From Thermoanaerobaculia bacterium (lineage in GTDB: Bacteria > Acidobacteriota > Thermoanaerobaculia > Multivoradales > Multivoraceae): 64,000 nucleotides of DNA. Below the pieces are notes generated by a model, which made no database searches, was not told the DNA's origin, and saw nothing but the letters and a program-made list of their open reading frames with translations. Numbering within the stretch: the stretch's first letter is position 1; each line of letters opens with the position of its first letter. Shown here piece after piece: positions 15,848 to 24,940 of the stretch. Position numbers and translations under genes: made by a program. Location: assembly GCA_022826745.1 (NCBI GenBank), contig JAJDUI010000037.1:248001-312000 (forward strand). The letters are read 5' to 3'.

Positions 15848-16632
15848 CCGCAGCGGCGCCGGCAACTGTCGCGTTCGGAGCGGTGTACGCCGCTGTGGTC
15901 GGGCTGTGCGTCGGCAGTTTCCTCAACGTCGTCGCATGGCGCCTGCCGCGAGGCGAGTCGATCGTTCGGCCGCGCTCGCGCTGTCCCCATTGCAGTGCCC
16001 GGATCGCCGCACGGGACAACGTGCCGTTGCTGAGTTTCGTGATTCTCCGCGGCCGTTGCAGGACCTGCGGCGATTCGATCGCGTGGCGCTATCCGGCGGT
16101 CGAGGCGGGCAGCGGTGTCCTCTGGCTCGCCTCCTGGCTCGTCTTCGGGCCGACGTTCGACGGTCTTCTGGCCGCCGCCTTCTGCAGCCTCATGCTGGTG
16201 CTGGCGATCATCGACGCGAGCCACCTCCTGCTCCCCGACCCGCTGACCTGGGGCGGAATCGGGCTCGGTCTGGCCGGCTCCTTCGTGGTGTCCTGGACGA
16301 CGCCCCGAAACGCGGTGTTTGGCGCCGCGGTCGGGGCCGGAGCGCTGCTGCTGCTGATCGGACTCTGGTACCTCCTTCGCCGGGTACGGGGCATGGGGCT
16401 CGGGGACGTGAAGATGCTCGCCGCGGTCGGCGCGTTTCTGGGCGTCGGCGGAACACTGCTGACGCTGTTCCTCGCGTCCCTGATCGGCGCGCTCGCGGGC
16501 CTCCTGTTCATGGTCCGCGGCCGGCTGGGCTGGAGTTCCAGGCTCCCCTTCGGCGTGTTTCTCGCGATGGGCGCCGTCGTGTCGCTGTTCTTCGGACCGC
16601 GGTTGATCGCCGCCTACACGTCCCTGCTGTAA
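15844..16632 (+). CDS. pilD: Prepilin peptidase / N-methyltransferase (PilD/GspO)
   Basis: A 262-residue membrane aspartyl protease that cleaves the leader of type IV prepilins and pseudopilins and methylates the new N-terminus. It has the GSFLNVVAWRLPRGESI segment, two CxxC pairs of the methylase/zinc loop (CPHC and CRTC), and the catalytic Asp residues in AIIDASHLLLPD and GMGLGDVKML. The expected eight hydrophobic helices are present. It starts with ATGA overlapping the upstream M20 hydrolase stop. Pseudopilin genes, its likely substrates, begin 30 bases after its stop. Confidence 0.95.
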   Translation: MTAAAPATVAFGAVYAAVVGLCVGSFLNVVAWRLPRGESIVRPRSRCPHCSARIAARDNVPLLSFVILRGRCRTCGDSIAWRYPAVEAGSGVLWLASWLVFGPTFDGLLAAAFCSLMLVLAIIDASHLLLPDPLTWGGIGLGLAGSFVVSWTTPRNAVFGAAVGAGALLLLIGLWYLLRRVRGMGLGDVKMLAAVGAFLGVGGTLLTLFLASLIGALAGLLFMVRGRLGWSSRLPFGVFLAMGAVVSLFFGPRLIAAYTSLL

Positions 16633-16662
16633 GACGACGCGTCCGTTTCCGTCCTGTTCAGT

Positions 16663-17100
16663 ATGAACAGGATCCACCGCGCCAGCCTCGTTCCGCCGCG
16701 GACAGCCGGCTTCAGCCTGGTCGAGACGCTCGTCTCCTTCGCGCTGCTTGGCCTCACGGCGGCAACCGTGCTTTCGCTTCTCGTTCGATCCGGCCTGAAC
16801 AACCTGGAGGCACGCCGCGCGGAGGCGCTCGTCGAGATGGCCTGGTCGTCCATCGAGGGGGTCGCCGGCGCGGGGGAACCGGCACAGGTCTGGTGTCCCT
16901 CCGCCGCGGCCTGGCAGGAGGACTGTGGCGCCGAGCCGCCGCAGTTCCGTCGCGTCGTCCGGTCGGTCTCCGTGCTCGAGCCGGGCGTGCCGGGGGAGTC
17001 AGTCGAAGTCCTCGAGGTGACGGTGGAAGTGACCGCCCTGCAGGCCGGTCGCGCCGCCGGGGAACGGACGATGTCCCTGGTCACCCTCCGCCTGCCATGA
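16663..17100 (+). CDS. Minor pseudopilin, PilV-like
   Basis: A 145-residue protein with a type IV prepilin leader. A 16-residue basic leader ends in Gly, then FSLVETLVSFALLGLTAATVL gives the hydrophobic N-terminal helix with Glu at mature position 5. The remainder is a small globular domain with two Cys (VWCPSAAAWQEDC) that could form a disulphide. It resembles PilV/GspI minor pilins, which prime pilus or pseudopilus assembly. Its stop overlaps the next gene's ATG (ATGA), so the minor pilins are translationally coupled. Confidence 0.82.
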   Translation: MNRIHRASLVPPRTAGFSLVETLVSFALLGLTAATVLSLLVRSGLNNLEARRAEALVEMAWSSIEGVAGAGEPAQVWCPSAAAWQEDCGAEPPQFRRVVRSVSVLEPGVPGESVEVLEVTVEVTALQAGRAAGERTMSLVTLRLP

Positions 17101-18113
17101 AGGCCGCCGCGAGTTTGCCGAAGACGACGGAAGGGGGCGCCAGCCTGATCGAGACCCTGGTCGCGTTCGGTCTCACCGTCGCTGTTTCGGCGTTCGCGCT
17201 CTCCCTGTTCGGCCTCCACCAGCATCTGGCGCGGGCTCAACTCGACGACTCGGCGCTGCAGCAGGCGCAGCAGGCGGCCCACCGGGAGTTGCGGCGTGGG
17301 CTGCGCGCGGCCGGGCGCGGCGGCATCGCGCGCCAGTCGCCCGGCCAGGAGGCGCGTCCGGAGCTGGCGGCGTTCGTCGAGAAGGACGTTGCGGCGGGCC
17401 ATCCGGTCGGTGGCCTGACAGCGGCCGAGGGCACCGACGTGCTGGTCGTGCGGGGCGTGATGAACGGCCCGCTCTACTGGGTGGAGGACGTCGAGGTCGA
17501 CCCGACGGTCGCGCGCGGCTGGGTGGAAGTGTTGGCAGAGACCCCCGGCGGCGTTGACCAGCCGCTCGCCATGCTCCAGGACGCTGGCGCAGCCGGTGAC
17601 GACGCTCTGCTCCTGGTTTCCGGCGTCGCTCCGGTCCACGCGGTGGTGCCGATCACCGAAGTCGCGGCCAGCGGTCGCGGACGAAGGCGCCGACTGAGGG
17701 TCCACTTCCATGCCGAGGCCTCGCGCGGGCCGGTGGCCGACGCCTACCTGGGGATGTCGAGCGGCGGTGCCTGGCCCGGAGGCCCCATGCGCGTCGTGGA
17801 GAGGGTGGGCGTGCTGGAGGAGTGGCGTTTCTACATCCGGCCGCCCGACCCGCGGTCGGGGCATGGGCCGCAGCTTGCGATGGCCCGTCTGTACCCGGGG
17901 ACCGGCATCGCCTGGCGACGGCGGAACTCCAACCTGCTGCAGCCGATCGCCGACGACCTGATCGACCTGGACGTGACCGTCGAACAGACCGTGGGCGGAG
18001 GGGCCTTCCTTGCCAGCGTGGTCACGACGGCCCGGGCCGGCGAACCGGCCGCCGCCGCGTTGCGGGTCGAGCGGACAACGTCGTCCCTTGTCCGGCTGAG
18101 AAACCTCCCGTGA
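17097..18113 (+). CDS. Minor pseudopilin, PilW-like
   Basis: A 338-residue protein with a prepilin leader ending in GG, then ASLIETLVAFGLTVAVSAFAL as the hydrophobic N-terminal helix with the conserved Glu5. The long C-terminal domain and its place after a PilV-like gene fit PilW/GspJ minor pilins. The starting residue after the cleavage site is Ala rather than Phe, which is allowed but less common. The ATG at 17097 overlaps the previous stop, and its stop overlaps the next gene's GTG start (GTGA). Confidence 0.8.
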   Translation: MKAAASLPKTTEGGASLIETLVAFGLTVAVSAFALSLFGLHQHLARAQLDDSALQQAQQAAHRELRRGLRAAGRGGIARQSPGQEARPELAAFVEKDVAAGHPVGGLTAAEGTDVLVVRGVMNGPLYWVEDVEVDPTVARGWVEVLAETPGGVDQPLAMLQDAGAAGDDALLLVSGVAPVHAVVPITEVAASGRGRRRRLRVHFHAEASRGPVADAYLGMSSGGAWPGGPMRVVERVGVLEEWRFYIRPPDPRSGHGPQLAMARLYPGTGIAWRRRNSNLLQPIADDLIDLDVTVEQTVGGGAFLASVVTTARAGEPAAAALRVERTTSSLVRLRNLP

Positions 18114-19639
18114 AGCGATCGGCCTCCGCTCAGGGCAGTTCGACCCTGCTGGTGACGCTGATCCTGCTTCTGCTGAGCGGATCCTGTCTGGCGCTGCTGA
18201 TGGCGACGCAGACCGGGATGCTGGTCGCGGCCCAGCAGAAGGTGCAGGTACGGCTGCTGGCGGCGGCGGACGGAGGCGTGCAGCTCGGCGTCGCGCGGGG
18301 GATGGCCGGCGCCGTCGATCCGACCACCCGGACGCTCGGCGGCGGCGCGCCCGGAGCGAAAGTCGTCGTCGAGGTGTCGGGCTTCGTTCCGGCCGCGAGC
18401 GGTCCCTGCCTCCTGTGCATGGTGAACCTTGAGGGAACGCTGGGATCCCTCGGTGGGTTGAGGCGTGTCAGCCACGTCGTATCCGCCACGGCCAGCGCTC
18501 CGGACCGTTCGGACGGCCTGCCGTCGCCTCGGCGCTCGGTGTCCGCCGTGGTGGACCTGGCGCCCTGGCCGGCGGGAAGCCGGGACGAATGGGACCTGGC
18601 CGCGATGGGGCCGCGGCCGGATCCGCTCTCGTCGTTCGTCGACCAGAGCGACGAGGACGGCAACGGTGCCCCCGATCTGGGAGAGCCGCTGTCGCCGCCA
18701 GCGATCGTCAGGCTGCGTGTTGGCGAGGGCGACCGCATGACGGCCGTGTTCGGTGGCGGGTACGACGCCCGGCGACCGACCGAGGTCGGCAACTGGCTGT
18801 ACATCGTTGGAGTCGAATCCGGCGCGCTGCTCTACAAGCGGAGGCTCGACGCGCCGGCCACAGCGACGCCCGCCGCGGCTGACCTGGACGGGGACGGAGT
18901 GGCCGACCGGCTTTACGCGGGCACGCTCGCCGGTGCCCTGTACCGCGTCGACGTCTCGGTCGGCGCTCGGCTCGAGGGCGGCCGCGTTGCGGCGAGCGCC
19001 TGGGCGCCGCGGCGAGTGTTCGAGACCGGTGGACTGCCGATCCGCCATCCGCCCGCGGTGGTGCCGGAGCCGGAGACCGGCACGCTGTTGCTTGCGGTCG
19101 GCACGGGCACGCCGCTCGACCCGCCGCCCGGGGAACCGGCCGCCGGCAGGTTCTTCGTCATCGTCGACAAGGGACAGGCATCGGCGGAGGCGGTCTGGTC
19201 GCTCGCCCTGGACCAGGCGGAGGAACTCGCCTCGCCGCCGCTGGCGGCCGCCGGACTGCTGACCTTCCTGACCTTCAGGCCGACCGGGCCCGGCGGCGGA
19301 GAGATCCGCCGGTACTCACTCCGGCTTCGTTCCGGCGATCCCGCCGGAGGCGGAGCGCGTGCCGTGCAGGTCGCCACCGGTGCTTCCCGGCCGTCAAGCG
19401 ACTTCGGGTCGCCGACCCGGCTCGTGGTGGACCATCCGGGGAGCTTCTCCGCGCCGCTGCTTTCGCTCGGCGAAGAACGCCTCCTCGAGGCGCTCCGGGC
19501 CGGCATGCCGGGAAGCTGCCGGTTCGGCGGCGCCCGCCTGCGTCTGGTCGGCGCGGACGTGGACGCCGGGCCGCTTCGCCTGGCGGTCCTGCCCGTGTGC
19601 CGGGTCGACGTCGACTGGTTCGAGGACGGGATGTTCTGA
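18110..19639 (+). CDS. PilX-like N-terminus fused to a PilY1-like beta-propeller segment
   Basis: A 509-residue protein starting at GTG 18110. The N-terminus (SSTLLVTLILLLLSGSCLALL) is a PilX-type hydrophobic helix without the classic cleavage Glu, followed by an AAADGGVQLGVARG helix as in PilX. From about residue 214 it reads FGGGYD, GNWLYIVGVESGALLYK and DLDGDGVADRLYAGTLAGALYRVD (258 onward); these are hallmarks of the PilY1 C-terminal propeller including a DxDxDGxxD calcium-binding loop. A second Asp-rich loop (DQSDEDGNGAPD) precedes it. PilX and PilY1 are normally separate proteins that cap and prime the pilus, so this looks like a natural fusion or a shortened PilY1. Confidence 0.8.
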   Translation: MKRSASAQGSSTLLVTLILLLLSGSCLALLMATQTGMLVAAQQKVQVRLLAAADGGVQLGVARGMAGAVDPTTRTLGGGAPGAKVVVEVSGFVPAASGPCLLCMVNLEGTLGSLGGLRRVSHVVSATASAPDRSDGLPSPRRSVSAVVDLAPWPAGSRDEWDLAAMGPRPDPLSSFVDQSDEDGNGAPDLGEPLSPPAIVRLRVGEGDRMTAVFGGGYDARRPTEVGNWLYIVGVESGALLYKRRLDAPATATPAAADLDGDGVADRLYAGTLAGALYRVDVSVGARLEGGRVAASAWAPRRVFETGGLPIRHPPAVVPEPETGTLLLAVGTGTPLDPPPGEPAAGRFFVIVDKGQASAEAVWSLALDQAEELASPPLAAAGLLTFLTFRPTGPGGGEIRRYSLRLRSGDPAGGGARAVQVATGASRPSSDFGSPTRLVVDHPGSFSAPLLSLGEERLLEALRAGMPGSCRFGGARLRLVGADVDAGPLRLAVLPVCRVDVDWFEDGMF

Positions 19640-19668
19640 ATCGCAGTGGTTTGTCAGACTGATGACTC

Positions 19669-22203
19669 ATGGAAGGCCGTCCTCAGCCCGGGCCGCGTGA
19701 AGTCGGCGGCGCCGGTCGGTTCGCGTCACTCCACATCCTGGCTCTCTGGAGCCTTGCGGTCGCGTGGCCGATCTTCGAAGTCGCGGGGCCGAGTCCGGAG
19801 TTCTTCGTCGCCCACGACGCCGGTCGCGGCGATCTTCTGGCGCTGGCGGCGCTCCTCTGCCTCGGCGGCCCGGCAGCCTGCCTGCTCCTCGTTCGTCTCG
19901 TCAGCCGAGGCGGCGGTTGGCGCTGGCGCCGCCGAGCCGTCTCCTCTGTCGTCGGTGGCCTGACCGGCGTGATCGCGCTGGCGGCACTCAAACCGCTCGG
20001 CGGCTGGCCCGACGGCTTGCTGCTCTTGCTGGCCGCTCTCGCCGGCGCCGTGGCGGTCTGGGCGTACTTACGGTTCGCCCCGGTCCGGCTGTTCTCCACG
20101 TTTCTGGCGCCGGCCGCCATCGTTGTCCCGGCCCTGTTCCTGCTCAGCCCCGGCGTGTCCCGCCTGCTGAGGCCGGCCGCTGAAGTCGAGGCGATGGAGG
20201 GCGTCGCGTTCAGAGCCATGCCGCCGGTCGTCGTCGTCGTGTTCGACCAGTTGCAGCTCGCTGCGCTGCTTGACCGCGAAGGCAACATCGACCGCGGAGC
20301 CTTCCCGCACTTCGCGGCGCTGGCCGACGACGCCACTTGGTTTCGCAACGCGACCGCCGTGGCCGGGCTCACTCGGTACGCGCTGCCGGCGATCCTGACC
20401 GGAACGTATCCGTCGCCTCGTCGGCTGCCCGTAGCAGCCGAGCATCCGGGGAATCTCTTCACCCTGCTGGGCGGCCAGTACCGCCTGCAGGTGTTGGAGC
20501 CGCTGACCGGGTTGTGTCCGGACACGCTGTGCCCGCCGGAACGAGCCGCTTTCCCGTGGCGGCTCGCCGGCGTCCTGCGCGACTTGGCCGTGGTCTATCT
20601 GACCGCTGTGCTGCCGAGGGGTCTGGCCGAGTCGTTGCCGCCAACGACCCAGAGCTGGAAGGACTTCGCGGCGAACGAGACGCTGGAGGACCGCTGGCGC
20701 GAGGTCCGCGTCGACGATCGGCGGGCTACCGCCGTCCGCTTCATCGAGTCCGTCGACGAAAGCACCAGGCCGTCGCTCTACTTCATGCACTTCCTGTTGC
20801 CGCACGAACCGTGGCTCTACCTGCCGTCGGGACAGCAGTTCACGGTACAGAGGCACAGTATCGGTCTCCGGCAGGGCAGGTGGGCCGACGATCCGTGGGC
20901 CGCCGCGCTCAACCTGCAGCGCTACCTGTTGCAGGTCGGATACGTGGACACGCTGCTCGGCAGTCTGGTGGCGCGTCTGCGCGAAACAGGCATATACGAC
21001 GACGCGCTGATCGTCGTCACCGCGGACCACGGTGCGAGCCTGCAAGCGGGGCTCTCGTTCCGGCGACCGGATGCATCCACTGTCGTGGACATCGCGGCGG
21101 TGCCGCTCTTCGTCAAGCGGCCCGGGCAGCGGCACGGCGAGGCGGTCGATGCGAACGCCGAAGTGACCGACATTCTGCCGACGGTCGCGGCCGAGCTCGG
21201 CGCGGAGGTGCCGTGGAGGACCGACGGCGCCAGTCTGTTCGACCCGGGCAGGAGCCCGAGGTCATCGAAGGTGATGTTCTTAGACCGGGCGCGACGCCGG
21301 ATCGAGGCGCCGGAAGATCTCCGTGCCGGTCTGCTGCGGAGCGTGGCGCGCAAGTTCGATCGGTTCGAAACGGGCAACCCCCTGGACATGCCCACTCCCG
21401 ACGACCGTTACGGCGAGCTGATCGGCCGCGTGGCCAGCGAGATGCTCATCCCGGACCCTGCCGATTTCGAAGTGGTCGTCGACTCGGGGCCGCTGCTGCG
21501 GGATGTGAACCCGGCGGCGGACTTCGTCCCGGCGCACCTCACGGGCGCCGTGGTCGGGGTGAGCGACAGCGCGCCGAGGCCGGTCCTCGCGATAGCGCTC
21601 AACGGCGTCGTCGCGGCGGTAACCAGGCCGTACGCCTTTCCCGTCTTTGGACGCCGGGACGCCTGGGAGACAATCGTCGATCCGCGCCGCTTCAGGCCGG
21701 GCGAGAACTCCCTCGAGGTGTTCGAGATCCGCGCTGCCGGCGACCAGGGGGGCGTGGCGCTGGCGGCCGCGGGCGCGGCATCGGCAGCGGAGCCATGGCC
21801 AAACCTCCTTCGCGACGACCAGGCCGTGTCCTCGGGCGTCGAAACCTCGGGGTTCTTCGGGACCGAGTGGGTCGGCCTCCGTTCCTTCCGCTGGACGCGT
21901 GGCGACGCGCGGCTGCTGGTGCCGTTCGATCGGAGGTCGGAGCCGGCGGAGATCGCGGTCGACGTCCTGATGACCGGTCCCCCGAAACAGCTCCGCGTGA
22001 TGATCGAAGGCTGTACCGTCTTCGATCAGACCATCAACGGCGCCTGGAGCGCGACGTTTCCGCTCGACGACTGCCGGCTCGTGCCGCCCGATCTCGAGAT
22101 CAGGTTGCGGAGCGATACGCACGTTCCCGGCAGGAACGACAGCCGCACACTGGGTGTCGCCGTCGGCTCGATCGAGTTGCGCCGCCCGGTTCCAGCGCAG
22201 TGA
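19669..22203 (+). CDS. Membrane-anchored sulfatase-like hydrolase/transferase (alkaline phosphatase superfamily)
   Basis: An 844-residue protein. Four to five transmembrane helices occupy about residues 20-180. The catalytic domain begins VVVVVFDQL (metal-ligand Asp193), has a likely nucleophile Thr235 in GLTRYALPAILTG, LLPHEPWLYLPSG, and the metal-binding VVTADHGAS (Asp453/His454). The nucleophile motif lacks the CxPSR of formylglycine sulfatases, so a phospho-transferase or phosphatase role (as in phosphoglycerol or phosphoethanolamine transferases) is more likely. A 300-residue C-terminal region is of unknown fold. It follows the pilus genes by 29 bases on the same strand; a link to pilus or envelope modification is inference. 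Confidence 0.78.
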   Translation: MEGRPQPGPREVGGAGRFASLHILALWSLAVAWPIFEVAGPSPEFFVAHDAGRGDLLALAALLCLGGPAACLLLVRLVSRGGGWRWRRRAVSSVVGGLTGVIALAALKPLGGWPDGLLLLLAALAGAVAVWAYLRFAPVRLFSTFLAPAAIVVPALFLLSPGVSRLLRPAAEVEAMEGVAFRAMPPVVVVVFDQLQLAALLDREGNIDRGAFPHFAALADDATWFRNATAVAGLTRYALPAILTGTYPSPRRLPVAAEHPGNLFTLLGGQYRLQVLEPLTGLCPDTLCPPERAAFPWRLAGVLRDLAVVYLTAVLPRGLAESLPPTTQSWKDFAANETLEDRWREVRVDDRRATAVRFIESVDESTRPSLYFMHFLLPHEPWLYLPSGQQFTVQRHSIGLRQGRWADDPWAAALNLQRYLLQVGYVDTLLGSLVARLRETGIYDDALIVVTADHGASLQAGLSFRRPDASTVVDIAAVPLFVKRPGQRHGEAVDANAEVTDILPTVAAELGAEVPWRTDGASLFDPGRSPRSSKVMFLDRARRRIEAPEDLRAGLLRSVARKFDRFETGNPLDMPTPDDRYGELIGRVASEMLIPDPADFEVVVDSGPLLRDVNPAADFVPAHLTGAVVGVSDSAPRPVLAIALNGVVAAVTRPYAFPVFGRRDAWETIVDPRRFRPGENSLEVFEIRAAGDQGGVALAAAGAASAAEPWPNLLRDDQAVSSGVETSGFFGTEWVGLRSFRWTRGDARLLVPFDRRSEPAEIAVDVLMTGPPKQLRVMIEGCTVFDQTINGAWSATFPLDDCRLVPPDLEIRLRSDTHVPGRNDSRTLGVAVGSIELRRPVPAQ

Positions 22204-22238
22204 ATCGGTCCCGCGCGATGACGGACGCGCATTGGCCC

Positions 22239-22263
22239 CGTTGCTGCCCGACCGGTGGCAACG
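22239..22263. terminator. Weak hairpin between convergent genes
   Basis: CGTTGC at 22239-22244 pairs with GCAACG at 22258-22263 around a 13-base loop. It lies in the 64-base gap between the ends of the sulfatase-like gene and selA. No T-run follows on either strand, so termination is only suggested by position. Confidence 0.35.
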
Positions 22264-22267
22264 CCGG

Positions 22268-23614
22268 CTACGACCGCCGTGCCAACGCTCGTTCGACCGC
22301 CTCCGCCAACGCCTGGTCGTCTTCCGGATCCACGGTCCGCAGGTCGAGGAACAGGCGGCCCTCGCGCTGGTAGCCGACGACCGGCGGTTCCCCCTGCCGG
22401 AGCCGGGCGGCGACGTCGCCGGGGGCGGTCAGGGCCATCACCCAGCCTTCGATCTCCTGCTCCGGCGCCGAACCGCCGCCGAGGTAGGCGCTGCCCCGGA
22501 CGACCTTGCCGCCAAGCCGGTCCGCCAGCCCCTCGACCCGGCGGCGATGCTCTTCGCCGTCGCGCCACAGAGCCGCGATTGGCATGGGCCGCGCCGCGAG
22601 GTGCCGCCGGAGCACCGCGTCCAGAGCGGTCAGGACCAGCCTTCCCGGCCGCAGCGCCCGGTAGAGGGGCGACTCCCGGAGCCGCGCGACGATCGACTCG
22701 CGACCCGCGATCAGCCCCGCCTGAGGGCCGCCGAGGAGCTTGTCGCCGCTGCCGCAGACCAGGTCGCAGCCGGCCTCGATCAGGTCCTGGAAGCTCTGGT
22801 GGCGGCTGAGGGGGGGCGCCGGCTCCGCTCGCAGCATGCCGCTGCCTTCGTCGACCAGGAGCGGGAGGCCGTGGCGATGGGCGAAGTCGGCGAGGGTCGC
22901 GGGGTCGACCTCTTCGACGAAGCCCTGGATCCGGTAGTTGCTTGGGTAGACCTTGAGCACCAGGGAAACGCCTGGTCGGATGGCGCGCTCGTAGTCGGCG
23001 AGGCGGGTGCGGTTCGTCGTGCCGACCTCGACCAGGCGCGCGCCGCTCGCCTCGAGGATGTCCGGAATCCGGAACGAACCGCCGATCTCGACCAGTTCGC
23101 CGCGGGACAGCAGGACCTCGCGGCCGGATGCCAGGCTGGAGAGTGCGAGAGCCAGCGCGGCGGCGTTATTGTTGACGACCAGGGCCGCCTCGGCGCCGGT
23201 GAGGGCGCGCACCAGATTCTCGACACGTCGGCCGCGGTCGCTGCGACGCCCCGTATCGAGGCTCATCTCCAGATCGCAGTAGGCGTCGAGACGATCGGCC
23301 AGGTCGGCCACGACTTCGCGGGGCAGAGGCGCCCGGCCCAGGTTGGTGTGGAGGAAGATGCCCGTCGCGTTGAGCACGCGCCTGAGCGGCGGCGCCTCGG
23401 CCTCCAGCGCGGCGCGGACGCGATCCGGGATCTCGCGGATCGTCTCCGCCAGTTGGTCGTCCTCGATTCCGGTCCGGATCTCGGCCCTCACCGCGTCGAG
23501 AACGCGGGTCGTTTGGACCCTCAGCGCTTCCCTTCCGTATAATCCAGTGAGTTCGGCAAGCGGGCTCTCCTGCAGCAGATGTCCGACTGCAGGTAGTCGT
23601 CGCAGTTGACTCAC
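22268..23614 (-). CDS. selA: L-seryl-tRNA(Sec) selenium transferase
   Basis: A 448-residue PLP-dependent enzyme that converts seryl-tRNA(Sec) to selenocysteyl-tRNA(Sec) with selenophosphate. It begins with the SelA N-terminal domain (LRRLPAVGHLLQ), then NATGIFLHTNLGRAPLP, NNNAAALALAL, SRGELVEIGGSFRIP, GTTNRTRLADY, VDEGSGML and GSGDKLLGGPQAG, which contains the PLP-binding Lys. Length and motifs are complete. The start is GTG at 23614. SelB, SelD and tRNA(Sec), needed for selenocysteine insertion, are not in this window, and I saw no convincing in-frame TGA selenoprotein here. Confidence 0.95.
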   Translation of the reverse strand: MSQLRRLPAVGHLLQESPLAELTGLYGREALRVQTTRVLDAVRAEIRTGIEDDQLAETIREIPDRVRAALEAEAPPLRRVLNATGIFLHTNLGRAPLPREVVADLADRLDAYCDLEMSLDTGRRSDRGRRVENLVRALTGAEAALVVNNNAAALALALSSLASGREVLLSRGELVEIGGSFRIPDILEASGARLVEVGTTNRTRLADYERAIRPGVSLVLKVYPSNYRIQGFVEEVDPATLADFAHRHGLPLLVDEGSGMLRAEPAPPLSRHQSFQDLIEAGCDLVCGSGDKLLGGPQAGLIAGRESIVARLRESPLYRALRPGRLVLTALDAVLRRHLAARPMPIAALWRDGEEHRRRVEGLADRLGGKVVRGSAYLGGGSAPEQEIEGWVMALTAPGDVAARLRQGEPPVVGYQREGRLFLDLRTVDPEDDQALAEAVERALARRS

Positions 23615-23670
23615 GTCCCGCGGATCCTATTCCGCCAACTCCGATCCCGCGACACGCGCGAAAGAGTCAC

Positions 23671-24930
23671 ATGACCGCCATGAAGACGATGTCGAGAGCG
23701 ATGGTGCTGGCGCTGGTCTGGCTGATGTTCGGGCCGGGCCTGCCGGTCGGCGGCGTCCCGGAGGGCGCGGCGCAGACCGTCGAGCCTGCGACGGCGGAGG
23801 TCCGGAACCTCGACCGGGCGATCGCGGCGCAGCGCAAGGTCGTGGACGGGCAGACCCGGTCCGCGGACCGTGCGAGCGCGCTGAACGACCTGGCGAACCT
23901 GCTGGAACTGCGCGGCGATGTCGAGGGGGCGTTCGAGCACTACCTCGCCGCGATCGCGGAGGACGGAGCCTGGGCGCCCGCGCACTACAACCTGGCGCTG
24001 CTCGCGTACACGACCGGTGACAGTGAGCTGGCCTCGGCGCACCTCGAGACGGCGGTCGAGCTCGATCCGGGGAACGCCTGGGCCCACTACCAGCTCGGCC
24101 GGATCGCGGACGACGCCGGAGACGTCGGCGCGGCCGTGGATCACTACGTCCACGCCCTGAGCCTGGACACGCGCCTCGCTTTCACCGATGTGAATCCGCA
24201 CTTCGCGGTCAACCGGTACGCCACCGAGGTGCTCCTCAAGGCAGATCGAAGCCGGGTCGAGGCCCTGCCGCCGCGCACCTACTCCCAACCGGGCCGCATC
24301 AGCAGCCTGCTGTTACCGAGGGTGGAGCAGGAGCAGGGAGCGGTGGCCGGTGACGCGGGCGGTGCCGTCGAGGCGGCGGCGGCACCAGAGACGTACGAGC
24401 CGGACGGGGATCTTCCCCGGAGGGCGAGCCGGGTGCCCGGAGGCGAGGGCGCGAACGCCGACGGCACAAGAACGGTGATCCAGTCGCCGGGCAGCCTGCC
24501 GACGCCGGCGACCGGCGACCGGTCGTTGAACCGGCCCCTCGACCGCGCCGTTCCCCTCCAGGCCCTCGAAACGGAGTGGGACACGGGCGACGCGAAGCCG
24601 GAAACCGCCGTCTCGGAGCGGGAGTCGGACGCTGGGCGCGCCGGGGAGCGGCCGCGGGTCTTCACCCGGGAGCACCTGCGGACGCGCACGCTCGGCGCGG
24701 GTCCGATGGTGACCGGTGCACGGGCGGGCGGCGCTCCGGCACAGGCGAGCCCCCTCGGGGGTTCCCGTGGCGGCGTCCAGCTCGGAACGCCCGTCGGCCC
24801 CGGTGGCAGGCAGTCGGCTCCTCCCGCGGCCGGGACCTTCCGCGGCAATGGCGGGCGATTCCAGCCCAGCGCCCGCAGCAGCGCGCAGCTCGAGACGACG
24901 ATCCGCCGCCACGCGGTCCCCGCGCCGTAG
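23671..24930 (+). CDS. Exported TPR-repeat protein
   Basis: A 419-residue protein with an N-terminal signal or anchor (AMVLALVWLMFGPGLPVGG), then a TPR block at about 60-165 (ALNDLANLLELRGDVEGAFEHYLAAIAEDG, HYNLALLAYTTGDSELASAHLETAVELDPG, HYQLGRIADDAGDVGAAVDHYVHAL) and a long low-complexity Pro/Gly/Arg-rich tail. TPRs mediate protein contacts; the function is unknown. It is divergent from selA with a 56-base gap that must contain both promoters. Its 3' end is 10 bases from the convergent TldE-like gene. The tail makes the second half's function unpredictable. Confidence 0.75.
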   Translation: MTAMKTMSRAMVLALVWLMFGPGLPVGGVPEGAAQTVEPATAEVRNLDRAIAAQRKVVDGQTRSADRASALNDLANLLELRGDVEGAFEHYLAAIAEDGAWAPAHYNLALLAYTTGDSELASAHLETAVELDPGNAWAHYQLGRIADDAGDVGAAVDHYVHALSLDTRLAFTDVNPHFAVNRYATEVLLKADRSRVEALPPRTYSQPGRISSLLLPRVEQEQGAVAGDAGGAVEAAAAPETYEPDGDLPRRASRVPGGEGANADGTRTVIQSPGSLPTPATGDRSLNRPLDRAVPLQALETEWDTGDAKPETAVSERESDAGRAGERPRVFTREHLRTRTLGAGPMVTGARAGGAPAQASPLGGSRGGVQLGTPVGPGGRQSAPPAAGTFRGNGGRFQPSARSSAQLETTIRRHAVPAP

Positions 24931-24940
24931 CTGAAACCGC

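Noticed and set aside
17831..19048. 405-codon minus-strand frame over the pilus genes
   Set aside because: Shadow of the PilW-like and fusion genes, no motif found.
22268..23614. Selenoprotein genes near selA
   Set aside because: No frame with an internal TGA and plausible continuation was found in the flanking genes.
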